A stretch of DNA of 64,000 nucleotides from Paramacrobiotus metropolitanus. Taxonomy: Eukaryota > Tardigrada > Eutardigrada > Parachela > Macrobiotidae. The notes under the pieces were generated by a model. That model saw only the letters and a list, made by a program, of their open reading frames with translations. It had not been told where the DNA came from and did not search any database. Where the stretch lies: assembly GCF_019649055.1 (NCBI RefSeq), contig NW_026570248.1:1054001-1118000 (forward strand), written 5' to 3'. Positions 37,722 through 50,200 of the stretch are shown in pieces. Both the position numbers and the translations under genes were made by a program. Positions within the stretch are counted from its first letter, which is position 1; each line of letters starts with the position of its first letter.

Positions 37722-39164
37722 GAAGCGACCAAAGGTGCCACGACTATCGTCGACAAGTACAAAGGGTCAGCTGGATGGGTTTTGGCTTTTGTTTGTCCCG
37801 CTTTCCTGTTTTGTTTAAAGACAAGATTCATACACTACGTCTTGAAGATGGCAGCTTGTACAAGTTAATTTTTACCAGTTTAAACATTTGGTGACTTGCT
37901 TTCTCTGTTTTTAAATGCTGCAGTTGTTTCGGTGCAGCTCCGGCGTACAGATAGAACATTTTCGCAAGCTCCTTTAATAGTGAGTGTAGCGCATTCATTT
38001 TACATGTGCTGAACGATAAAAGCGTTTTCAGAATAAACTTCTGTGGTTGTACATGGGTTACTTACCGTACGCCAGTGGCGCACAAGCATCGAACAAGGTA
38101 ACGAATTCTATTACGATCAAACAGCGTTAGCAGTTACGAAGTACGGCATCAGGTGTATTGTCGCATGATTAATAAATTTTATTATAATCACGTTATGGAA
38201 AAGCTTTGCTACAATATTCGCACCGTACGACTGTACGAATATTGTAGAATACTTCCCCGTACGGGCACTAAAGTGAAAGGGATTCCAGCTACAATTGTAT
38301 TTTGAGTCTGGATAATGAAACTGAAGAAATTGTGAATACTTACGTAATAATATCATGAGAGCTGTTGCCTTTCTGCTTTTGCACATGGGACAGTTTAATA
38401 TTAGCGCTAACAACACCACGTAGATCTAGAGATACTCCAGTTTGCAAACGCATGAGTTCTGCTCTGGTCACTGGTCAGCCATTGTGTTTTTTTAAAAAAA
38501 TACTTCGTAAGTATAATAATAGCGCGCGCTTGAAATTCGTCTTCCTAAAGACATACGTGCATGCACACATGCTTTTCCACTTTGGTGGGAAATTTACCTA
38601 TACAGCATAAGAGTATACTGTGCAGTTTTAGGAGTTTTGACGTACTGCACATCGAGAAAACTTTATGTACCGGTATCCATATTCCTCGTGGTGAACAGTA
38701 TCAGTAATTAAAGCGTCTTATGTTATTAGCATGGGTAAGTTTTAAAAGAAACAGCTGTACACGCTAGGATATTATTCGCTCACATGGCAAATTAGTTGCG
38801 GACAATAATTTGTGACTGTAAATGAAAATTAATTTTTTACACTTTAGCGATGCATCTGTTTTCCATGTCCATCCGCCGAATGTCAAACAGCCGCAAGGCA
38901 CATACCGATTCTGTGCGAGTACTTATTTCGTTTTTTACAAATAGCTCGCACTGTTCGCCATGAACTAGAGTATCCGGTATATGGCACTTACTTGTTTTTG
39001 AGCTTGAGCAATCTGACTTACGAGCATTTACTTTACGAATCACTGCTCGAATTTGATGCGCTTTACAGGTCGGCAACTTTATATTACTCTTCTGTTGAGT
39101 TGCACTTTTCCACTTGAAGATCTTCGCAGTGTGTCAGGATATTCAACATGGAGAAGTTTTATTA
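37722..39164. other. 1.4 kb spacer upstream of the calpain gene
   Basis: AT-rich. Short frames on both strands without recognisable similarity. The frame of the first calpain exon stays open leftward to 39114 without an ATG before 39165. Confidence 0.45.
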
Positions 39165-42100
39165 ATGCACACAAATGTTACAATGCCGGATTACGAGGAA
39201 ATTCGATCGGAATTACTTAAAACGGCTGGTGCGAAAAATTCTCAGATACTCTTTGAAGATCCAGATTTTCCTCCGGTTCAAACATCAGTATTTTACCATC
39301 AAAAGTCATCCCATAAATTTTCGTGGAAACGTCCCAAGGTAATCGAAATGTTTCTGGTTGTTGAGCTTGTCAGAATTTTACCGGATATGTATTTTATGGA
39401 TTAGTAGTATCGAATAGAGCATTTAGAAAAGCATGTAAGGATTTGTTAGCATTTTCTTAGCTAAGCGGTACGTAAGTTAATCTATATATTATAGTTTTGT
39501 AATAAAATTTATAGTGCAACTATATCAATGAAGGTAAAATTATCTTTTGATATCTATGTTATAATTATCTTGCTTAGTAAAAGTAACTTCTGATACGTAG
39601 GAAGTCTGAAATCATCCTGTATGCTGTTTACTAGTACATGCAAAATGTTGTTTGTTAAAGTAACTTTTGCAGTTAAAATATCTTTATCGATATTTAATTT
39701 TCTGTTTGGTAACGTTACGGCCTGTTTTTGCCACTTTTTAAGCCTTGAATTTTGTGATCCTTATTAGGAAATAAAAAACTACGAGAATCCTGTGTTCCTT
39801 CTGGATGGTTTGTCACAATTTGACGTTTCCGTTGGACCTCTCGGTATGTGCGTATATGAACAGTTGTTCTTTACAGCTTTATGCTTTTTGTGTTTGCACA
39901 GTATTGTCAGCGACACTATAAATCTGCACGCTCTTGTTTACCCATTGCATAAGGTTATGTTTGCAGTTTTGTAAACATCTTTATGATAACATCTTTATGA
40001 TAACCAATGCACAGCGAGAAGTAATTAATATGATCTTACCTTTCCGAAACAATGAATGAAATCAACACAGGAAATAACTGACTTGTGCATGCTAATTAAA
40101 ATCATGCAGCAATACCTTTCAGTTTCAGTAATGCCTGTTTTGGATATTGGATAATCAAGGGATATGTAATTCGTTTGTGATTAGCTTAAGCTTATTTTGT
40201 AACTTGCACTAGATGTTGATCTATTGAAAATAATCACTACTCGTTTATTAATGAGAAGGAGCGTCAGCTGATAAATAAAGCGCTGCGTAGCACAAATAAT
40301 GACATCTTTATATCCGCGAATTGAGTTTATTCTACTTGGGGAATATTATCTATTCCCCAAGTAGTATTATTTTGCATTTTTGCTTATTTCCAAGATGTAT
40401 GTGGCCTTTAGTTTTTGCCGTTTATCAACTAAACCACGAGCCGCATACTAACTGCATAAGATTTTGTTGGTGCTTGGTAGGAGATCGCTGGCTTGTGACG
40501 GCGTTTGGTGTTCTGCATTCTGCGCGTGGATTATTTTACCGTGTCGTGCCGGCTGACCAGAGCTTCACTGACCAGTATTGCGGCCTCTTCCGCTTCCGAT
40601 TATGGTGGTGCGGCGAATGGACGGAAGTGTTGGTGGATGATGCGCTGCCGGTTGTCGATGGCCGACTGATGTTCATACAGTCGCAGCAGACCAAACAGTT
40701 CTGGCCGTCATTGCTGGAGAAAGCGTACGCCAAGTGGGTGTCCATCTCTTAATTACTATGTATTGCACACATTTGTAATATCGTGCAACCACAAGAAATC
40801 TCATTTGTCGCGCGGATTGCCGTGAATAGACTGCACGGCTCTTACGAAGCTATAAAATATGGAAATATTCTCGATGGTTTGGCCAATCTCACCGGCGGTG
40901 CGGCGGAATCTGTACCGATCACACCGGATTCGTGCAATCTGGTTTTTAACACCGTCCTCAACAAAACCTCCATAGTTACGTGTGCCGCTTTGTCGGACGA
41001 GGTAATGCTGTGCTAATACGCGGCCAGCTCTTGACCGTCGTCGTCTTGCGTTCTCAGTCCGCAGTTGTGCATAAATTGTTATAAATAATGGTCGCTGTTG
41101 CATCGCTCTGACTCATTTATCATCCGTGCAAAAGTTATGGCGACTGCGGACACATTAAAGGTTTTGAAATGATTTTGTTATCCGCTTAATTGTAAGCCGA
41201 AAAGGATTTACAGTACAGTATTTCAATTTACTTATGCACGACGCTGGTTACAAAATTACCTCACACTTTGTACATAAAAATTAAAATTAAATCGAGGTCG
41301 AATTTTAAGGTTTGAATACATAAAAGACACAATAAAAATTTGGCTCGGGATAAACTTTTGATTTGACGACAAATAACATTTACATGATCACTTTCATCAT
41401 TTTTGTGCCAAAAATTAAACACGCATTAAATAAACTGGGATCCATTAAATTTTGTCAAATTTTTTATCAGGGTGGCCTTCGAAATTTTGACAAGCTGCAC
41501 AATGGAATATTGTTGGGATGCAATTACCGACTCCTAAACATCGAACGAGTGCAAGCAAAAAATGCTGAACGCCACTCACTCCTTCGTTTGCAAAGTCCCT
41601 GGGGAACTTCGGATTACACCCATCCGCCGATGTGGGATGACTATCCTCTACACGAGAAAGACCGTCTAGGTGTCGGTTATGTTCCAGAAGGCGAATTCTG
41701 GTAAGATGCCGGCTTCATGCGCAATGTTTGCACACTTCAAGTGACATGCGGTCAAGCGATTCGTTGTTAGCTACAAATTGCACCGTGTTTCCCTTGTGGT
41801 GATAATGGATAAGTGGGTTTATTTTTATCGCATAGGATGACGGAAAAAGACTTTCTAGCCACGTTTACCCACTTTGAACTGATACATCTCGATGGCGACA
41901 CATCCCTCGATGAGCCCAGCTTACGGAATAAGCAGCCGTGGACGATGCGCGTTTGGGAGGGTACGGCTGATGTTGTCGTGTAGTATGTTGTGCGTGAAGA
42001 TGTTTAAAACAAGTGATTTGTCATCGTACTACTTAAATTAGTCTGCATATGGCTTCAAGTGTTTAAATGGATCCGTAGCATCATCGTTTTAGGTCGTTGG

Positions 42101-44465
42101 CAGAAAGGCGTCACAGCCGGCGGATGCCGCAACAACGTGGACACATTCCACATTAATCCCCAGTTTTTGCTCATTGCTGCCGAGGAAGATGAAATTATCA
42201 TCTCCATACACCAGCATGTTGTGCTCAGTCCCTTAGTCGTGGGATTTTCTGTATATGCGGTGAGTCCCATTCCTGTCTGACAGTGAGAAATAGTTTTCAA
42301 ACTGCTAAAACCCGGCACGTTGTACGCATTCTTTTCACCGGAAACAGTCGAATTATTCACTGTTTTTGTCAGATATCGTCCGTAGGTGGTCGTTTGGATG
42401 CTCAATTTTTCAAGAAACACCATGCTATTTTGCATTCCGCCTATACGAATACGCAGCAAGTGACCAGTCGGTGTCGACTGCAGCCTGGTCAGTACGTCAT
42501 CATTCCCACTTCCTTCGAAGCTGGGCAGGAAGCGGCGTTTACGCTGCGGGTGTATTCCTCGGTCCCGGTCAATTTGGGTCTTCTCGACGATGTCCCTGCT
42601 CAATTAAAACCCGTTGTGCTTCGGGTAGGTGAAAATTGCGCCAGTACGTGGTTTTTAAAATCGACTTAAGCTTAAGCTTAATTTTAACTTAATGCCGGTA
42701 AAAGTGATGTTTCTACTATAATGGAAACATCTTTAATAGCTACATAGCCATAAAAATAATATAAAAGCTTCAGAATTAAAATCAAATGTTTCTAATTACT
42801 TAAATTTGAAAATTTCGTGCGGTAGTTCAATGTGCTGTGAACAATCAGAATGCTTAAGGCTTTACTGGACTGTCTGAAACATACGCAATGCGATTTTAAT
42901 TTTAACGCTGGTCATCCTATTGCTACGTACATCCGCTGGTCATGTCCGATTTATCCTCCGCAAGAGATTATTATGCGTGATGTGGACAATACTCGCTTTG
43001 TACATACTGATACATCTGATATTCTGAATGTATCGCAAATATTTTACTGCTGTGTGACAGATGCAGTTTTTGACAATAATAATGATTTTGTCATCTTTCT
43101 AGGCGGCAAACGACAACGGCGAGAAGGTGTACATGAAAGTATTCGAAGCGGCATTTTTACAGCTGGCTGATGAGCGTAAAACCATCAGTGCATTCGATTT
43201 GGCCGAGCTGTTGGATGCTGTTTTACCAAATGGTGAGAATTAATAAGATCTCAAAACGAAACTACCGGGGTGTCCTAAATCCGCGATGATGTGTTTTGTT
43301 GTCAGATTATGTGAAGAGCTGCGCCACATCGGAATGCTGCCGAGAAGTTGTCTTGGCGTTTAATGTATGGCTATCACTGGTAGTATCACTCAGATACTCC
43401 GTCAATCATTTGTTCCTCTAAACTCGATCGTTACTATCTCCTATCAATTTGCAGCCGTTTGGTGGAGGTCGTTTAACATTCCAGAGCTTTCGAGATTTCA
43501 TTCATAATTTAAGAATATGGCAGGTGAGCGAAAAGTCATCTATGTACTATGTAATTAACTGGCGCAAAAGTCTGAGTGTCGTAATTATTCAATAAAAGAA
43601 ATTCTTCAACAGCATTTCATTTCTTCTAAGCGTTATTAACAAGTGGCTATCTTTTTTAGAGCATATTTAAAACGCACTGTAACGGCGCGGTTCTACCAGC
43701 GGAGAAGCTAAAGGATGCTTTAGCAGATGTGGGTGCGTATTTGGCTTTCGCATAATAATCCGAATTAGATTTTAATTAGCAAAGTGTCCTTGGAATTGCA
43801 GGTTTTAAACTAAACTCGGACATTTTATCATTGCTCATGCTCCGCCACATGCGAAAAGAAGGTCTACTAAGGTCAGCACGACATCCTTCCTCCCATAAAA
43901 TTGAATTGCACTATCGTCCTGAAAATTTTTAAGATGCATTGTGCCGTAATTTTAGGTTTGGAGATTTCATTACCTGCATACTCCATTTGCAGACCGCATT
44001 TAGTAAGTATAGAAGTAGTAATTATTACGCACGATCGCTCATTGATAGCTAGTCTACCTAAGTAGAACTTAGAAGTACCTGGAGATACTGTGTTAATTTG
44101 ATCTACAAACGCTGCGTTATACTCGTATATTACATACCTGCTGCACAGGATACGAGTAATTCGTGAATAAGTATTTGTGCAAAACATTTGACTGCTTTTG
44201 TAACTTATTTGTACAAGATGTTCCTTTTTTACAGGCATATTCAATCGCAAAGACCCTTCCCAAGTTGGTTACGTTAAGATGACCATGACCGAGGTATTGT
44301 TTATATGACTATATGTATATGGCAAAATGGGAATTCAAAACTCATCTGGCCAGTTAACAATTTCAACTGGCCAGGTCTGCGTGGTTATTAAACACGTGTT
44401 TCAACCTTAACTTTTCGTAATAATTGTTATTTGTCCATATTCACCAGGACCCAGACTCCTGTTGA
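39165..44465 (+). CDS. calpain with degenerate active site (predicted pseudo-protease)
   Basis: Sixteen exons joined in phase: 39165-39338, 39768-39843, 40481-40733, 40830-41001, 41471-41700, 41836-41960, 42093-42259, 42373-42624, 43103-43232, 43306-43364, 43455-43523, 43660-43732, 43802-43871, 43956-44002, 44235-44293 and a tentative last exon 44448-44465; about 657 residues. Domain order is that of a classical calpain: N-terminus with FEDPDFPP and SWKRPKEI, protease core PC1/PC2, CBSW (GRWQKGVTAGGC, NPQFLLIA, LQPGQYVIIPTSFEAGQE) and penta-EF-hand tail. The catalytic Cys in GDCW is Arg (GDRWLVTAFGVL), the catalytic His in GHAY is lost (GCNYRLLN) and the Asn in RNPWG is Ser (LRLQSPWG). The EF loops (FNPFGGGRLTFQSF, THCNGAVLPAEK) lack most acidic ligands. 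The rest of the fold looks conserved, so a non-proteolytic role like that of CAPN6 is likely. Confidence 0.9.
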
Positions 44466-45343
44466 TGTAAAGTGACCCTTCTATTTATAGTGGTTGCGCA
44501 GCTCGCTACGCTGCTAAGCCTGCAGTTCGCACTTGCATTTCGTGTTTACTACGCTGTTTGGGCAAAGCCTACCACCATCAGAAAGCTCTACTCTAATGAC
44601 CAATCCACATTAAAAACCGTACGTCAGCGGTTGGATGGTTGATTTGGATTGTGACCTTTTATAATTTGTTAATACTAACAATGCATATGTAGCGCATTTG
44701 TCAGCGCCGAATTTCGGACTGTTTCTAGCCGTTGTGGAAGTTGTTGTTGATTGACGATTGTAAAGGTAGTTCAGCGTAACGATTGTAAAGGATTTGGTCA
44801 ATAAAGAAGTTAAGGAATAATGTGTGATCAAAAACGGTACATTTTGTTACTGTATGTACTGTACTATGGTTATCGACTATAGATACTTATTATATTGAAA
44901 ACTACAATAGCACAACGTTGTTGTACGGTACGTATAATTCGTAAATCGAAACAGCTGGTTCGCAACGATATCGATATATCGTACGACTTCTGATCTCCGG
45001 TTAACTTTAGATTAATGCGGTACAGTACCAGACTTTGGGAAGAAAATTCACACGGAAGTGAGTAACGTGCCGGCTTGATCCTCACGATCATATAGGTACA
45101 GTGTGCACAATTAAGCGAACCAAACGACGACTTTTAATTTGATTACGCCCTCTAATAGCAGTTAGTCAGTCACTAAATTTTCTTTTAATCAGGCACGGTT
45201 CATGATGTATCGAAAGTTTAACAACAACAACAGTTTAAGTATCAACAGTTTAAGTACCAACAACAACAGTTTAATCAACGTTCCCCTAATACGTTGTTCT
45301 TTTGACTTATTAAGCATAAGGCACAACACTGAACTCTGGAGCA
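44466..45343. other. spacer downstream of the calpain gene
   Basis: AT-rich. The last part (45213-45280) contains repeated AACAACAACAGTTTAAGTA-like words. No gene recognised. Confidence 0.45.
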
Positions 45344-45514
45344 ATGCGAATAACGAACGGAAGTTGGTATTTCGTAATCGTAATTCTGGTTATTTTCGTC
45401 TCGACGGCGTTATCAGTAACAGATGCGACCCATCAACGTAGGGCGCTAATTTTATTCCGCGAAGCAGGGCATATGGGCATGTGTGCAGACACGTACTACT
45501 TCGTCCGTTGTTAA
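45344..45514 (+). CDS. short secreted-peptide candidate, 56 residues
   Basis: An ATG-initiated single-exon frame with a strong signal peptide (residues ~9-25: YFVIVILVIFVSTALSV) followed by a short mature part with a dibasic QRR site and a two-Cys C-terminus, MCADTYYFVRC, at the very end. This layout resembles small neuropeptide or toxin-like precursors, but I recognise no family and the C-terminal amidation Gly is absent. It starts 500 bases upstream of RPS27 and could also be chance or 5' flanking sequence. Confidence 0.3.
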   Translation: MRITNGSWYFVIVILVIFVSTALSVTDATHQRRALILFREAGHMGMCADTYYFVRC

Positions 45515-45843
45515 GTTCGAAATTTCTCGTAGGACCATTATTCGCTGGCTGTTTTAAACAGGGCGTTAGGCTAGTTCCTATTGGTCGGCAACCCTTTGAT
45601 TCGATGATGTCAGAGCCGGCGCGTAAACTGAACGCAACGCATGGAATAATCTGTACAACTCTATATAAGACCGAACAAGTCCTTGCATTGCGGCGGCAGC
45701 GGCTTATCACCATTAAATCGGAAAGCACTTTCTTTTTTCGGTTCTACACATACTGCGAAAAGACAAAGTTATCTTTTTCTGATTATTTATTTGGATAATT
45801 TTGGGATTATTTTTGCACAAATCCCTTGCAGTATCTCAAAAAC

Positions 45844-46613
45844 ATGCCGGTAAGTAATGCGGGCACATTGGAGGTTGCAAGATTGGAGGACCTTCGGTGA
45901 TATTAACACGGTTTCTTATTTTGTCTTCACTTTCAGCTCGCAAAGGATCTGTTACATCCTTCCGCAGAAGAGGAAAAGCGCAAATGCAAATTAAAACGAT
46001 TGGTTCAACACCCTAATTCATATTTTATGGATGTAAAATGCCCAGGTAAAGACTTTCAGAATAGTTTAAACCTGAAAGGATCCCACTATACTGTGACTAT
46101 ACTGTGACTATAGTGACTATACTTTGAAAACAGAAAACGTATAATTTTACTTATTATTACAGTCGTGTACGGTGTACTTGCTAATTATTAACTTGCAGTT
46201 ACTATCAGTATTTTAAGCAGCCAAATCCTAAATTTAAGTGAGTGTTATTAAATATTGGTGATTTTGCTTTTGGATATTCACTGACATTAGAATGATTAGA
46301 TCGTAAAGTTTGTTAGGGTTATGTCACGTCACTTATGTGGTATCCAGATTTGAAATTGTCGATCTTCGTAGGTTGTTATAAAATCACCACTGTCTTCAGT
46401 CATGCACAGACAGTTGTCTGCTGTGTTGGTTGCTCCATGATCCTCTGCCAACCAACGGGAGGGAAGGCAAGGCTAACTGAAGGTAAACCCCGTAAAAAAA
46501 CAACCTGCTTATCTGCCGCTGAATGCTGATCATTAAATTCAAGTGCCTGTGTACTATTTGAAACGCACTTATCTTTGTTTTCAGGCTGTTCGTTCAGGAA
46601 GAAGCCCCAGTAA
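45844..46613 (+). CDS. RPS27: 40S ribosomal protein S27 (eS27)
   Basis: Zinc-ribbon protein of the small ribosomal subunit. Exons: 45844-45849 (only ATG CCG), 45937-46045, 46372-46482 and 46585-46613; 84 residues, exactly the human length. Sequence begins [20 protein letters not shown] and continues [20 protein letters not shown]; the four zinc Cys are CPGC and CVGC, followed by [20 protein letters not shown]. The first coding exon carries just two codons,  and an acceptor-like TTGCAG lies 13 bases before the ATG, so the 5' untranslated region is probably split too. Identity is secure. Confidence 0.97.
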
Positions 46614-47273
46614 AGAATTTTCTAGCGTCGGGAGTAAACATTTCTGCTGTTCTGTCTGCGATTTTTCATAAAGATGTTCTTTCCTGGAGTAAGCGCTGTC
46701 TGTCCGTCTTATATGAATTAAAGCCGCGGAAATGTCCATTTTGGAGTTTGACTTACATTTCTACGTACTTATATTTATACATATAGAATAGAATTTGTAT
46801 ACTTGTATTGTATACTAGGGTAGAATATATATAGAATTTGTATACTTGTATTGTCGATATAGAATATATATGGAATATATGTTTATATAGTAAGGTGCTT
46901 TTAACATTAATTTGTCCACGTACTTGCAAATTTATGCAATACAGTAGGATTTTGTTTATTCAGCTTTTCTCCAAACATTTTTGTACATATAATTCAAAAA
47001 ACATACAGTCATCATATACAGCAAATAATTTGCACAAACGCTCGTCTGCGACTCGGTTTGCAATTAAATAGATTATTTTTCCTTGGAATACTCCCGGTAA
47101 AAAAAACAAGTAAAACGCTGAAAGAGACAAATGAAAACGGAAAAGAGAACCAAAATTCAAATAGTTGTGCAATAAAACCGCAGGAACACTTCTGCATCAT
47201 CCAAAGAAAGCGAAGGGTATAAAATCAATAAGTTAGCGGTTACCAAAACAAAAAATGCACGGAGAAGTTCAGT
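46614..47273. other. convergent spacer between RPS27 and the BRPF gene
   Basis: AT-rich. It contains a local duplication: AGAATTTGTATACTTGTATT occurs at about 46789 and again at about 46831, with ATAGAATATATAT words between. No gene recognised. Confidence 0.5.
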
Positions 47274-50200
47274 TCATACATCATCCATTCCTGAAGCATC
47301 GGTATCCATCGGCGTTCCTCTTCTTATGGGTGCCTCAGTGCGGACGTAAGATGTCGACGGTGAAGCCAATTCCAAATATTTGAGCGCTAAATCATAGGCT
47401 TTCTTCACATTCCTTTTCTCGGCAACCTTTTTTGATTCGTTAAGTTTGAGCTGATCTTTGTTACGGTCGACATGCATGAGATCCATTTTATCCCTCGTAA
47501 TCCAAACCCTTCAGAAATAACAAAGTTCAAAGCTTCAGCAATTACCATTCCCTATTACGAGCAATCAGGCACCCATCCACCACAACACCACAATCAATCG
47601 TAGGCAGATTGAATCTCAATCGCAAACTATCCCCCACCATCTTTTCGAACTTAGAATCCTTACCATTTCCGCTTGGTATCGAAAAAATTCACCAAGAAAA
47701 GATCCTCTTTCCCGGATTTCTTTTCCAGATTTTCCCGTTCGTTGAGGATTTCACGAGGCGGGGACTTAACAAATTCCGTACCGTCGCCCAAACAGTAGCC
47801 CGCTTTAGCTAATGGACTGACAACCTAAAGCATTAAAACATTATAGACAACATACGTGAGAGACAGCACTTCTAGCGAAACTCACAATAGCTGGGAAGGA
47901 CGCGTGCCCCATGACCTTAGCCCAAACAAAATCTCGCGGTCGTATTTCAAAATATTCCCTAGTGTATATATTACGATGCGGACGCTTGCGCCTCAAATGG
48001 CGTGCCGGACCATCCGAATCCAGATCGTAGTCACTAGAAGCGAGATCAGTAGAATCTTCCGAAGGAAATGGAAGATCCAGCTCGGATTCCGAGGCCATGG
48101 CATTAAGGCGACCTGCTAATAACACAAAATACGAAATATGTTATATGGCAATTAGACTTTAAGCAACAAGGCTAAATCTACCTGAACGGTAATTCATCAT
48201 AGTAGACGGTAACGTGGCAGTTGGGAATACAAAAGGAGCAGGAACTTGGCTACCATTCACTATCGCGTCTTCAGACTCGGCGGGGGTTATGCGAGCCCGT
48301 TTCCGGGAAGGGCTACCCAGATCGTCCTCGTGGTGATTATCCTCCACAATATCTACAGGCAGGGGCGTTTTGCGAGAACGCGGACTGCAGGGTATCAGGC
48401 GACTATTCGTTGGACTATGTGATGATGCAGAACTCGATAATCCATTGTTGATGGGAGATTCTATATCCAGAGAGGAGCTCGGTAGAGCTTCTCTAGCACC
48501 ATCTTTTCGGACGTTCGTATCCTTGCCGAGGACTCAGCCACTAATAATTGCCATAATATTTTTAGATTATATATTACATAGACTTGGTAGCGGTACGATC
48601 AAATCAAAATAAACATCAGCATCTCTCGACTTGATCTACCACCTCTCCGTACTAAGTCCGTCGTAGTTTCTCATGAACCGAAGTGCTGTGCGCTCAGTGA
48701 TCTTACCAGTAGGATTTGATTCTTCCTCTGGTGGCGAAGAAATCTCGCTCAGCAGATCCTCTTCGACATCGCGGCCTAGATCAGCTTCTGTTGCCACCGG
48801 TCCCGGATCAGGCGAAGTTAATAAGTCACGCTCGTTGACCTTGATATGATCAAGGTAGTTTTCATAGTCATGTTTCGCTGTCTCCATCATAGGCAACGCC
48901 TGTTCAAATTTCAAATTCTAACATTGAAAAACTTTCACAGGGAAAAACACTTTTCACTTTCGAGAACAAACTGATGTATCCTTACCGCATCGCGAAATCG
49001 TAGTGCTGCCTGATGGAAGACAGTATCCGGGGTGTTGTACTTGAGGCAATTGTCAATAATTAAATGTAGATCTTTCTCGAAACTTTCCGCATCCACATAT
49101 TTTCCGTTGTCCAGTTTTTCGGTCACTTTTGAAAAATCCATAGGATGCTTAATGATAGAGAAGTACTGGGGGGCAATTTTTTCCGTGACCGGATTGGCAA
49201 AGAAACCCTCCTTATCCAGTGCTTTCAACCGGCCAAGAAGATGAAGCAGGACAGATTTCAGAGGCATTACAGCAAAACACTGCCTAACATCATTCAACTT
49301 ATCCTGCAAAAGTAAGTTCCGTGTAACGGAATATCACAACATAACAAGACGTACCACAACATAAAAACAATTCTTCACCTTTCGGAAAAAATTCTTCTGC
49401 TGTCGCAGCTTCAGTTCTATCAGCGTACGCAATTTCTCCGCTGTGCGCATTGCAAGTTTAACCTGCGTTCGAGATTCTTCTAACTCTTCATGATTTATCT
49501 GCAAAATGAAAACGTTGTTTAACTGTTAAACAGAGAGGAAATATCAAACTGTTAAAAAGAGAGTATTAAAGCGAGATCGCTAGCGATGCTTTACCGGCCG
49601 TTGAACGCCTGCACAGCGCCCCTTGGGTCGCTTCAATAAAGGCAATCCATTTCTATGCCTCCTTTTGCTTTTCCAGTAGCAGATAATTAAATTAAAAAGC
49701 ACCGGTTTATCCTGAAGCTTCACACTGTTAGCAATATGGAGCAACCTATTAACAATCAAGAATTATCTCAATACAACCAACAGTGTTGACTTTTGACTGA
49801 ATAGTAACTGCAAAAAACGGTAAACATACTTTTCAGGATCGATTTTCAAACTGTCCATACGACTTTGCTGTTGTGCTTTCGATCCTTCCATATTTCTAGC
49901 CGATTTACCGGAAGTTTTCTGCTCCTTCTTCTCGGGCTGCTGCCTTGAATGCTTCTCACAGTAGGCTAATGCCTTAACACCGGGTTGCGCAGACGGATCA
50001 CGCTCATCCGTATCCTCTCCGTCCTCTTTCACAGGTTTCAACTCCATGGAATAACCTGCCTTCTGAGCACATGTAACATGGAAGGCCGTTTTGCACGATG
50101 GTTCTTCGCACTGAATGCAGGCTCCCACTGGAATAAATAAAAATGTCTATGGAAGTATTAATAAGTGACACTACAAACTCTCACCATGGTCCTCCTTTTT

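Noticed and set aside
42850-43170. 106-codon frame in the calpain intron and exon 43103-43232
   Set aside because: Calpain exon 43103-43232 is read in a different frame with clear similarity; the rest is intron.
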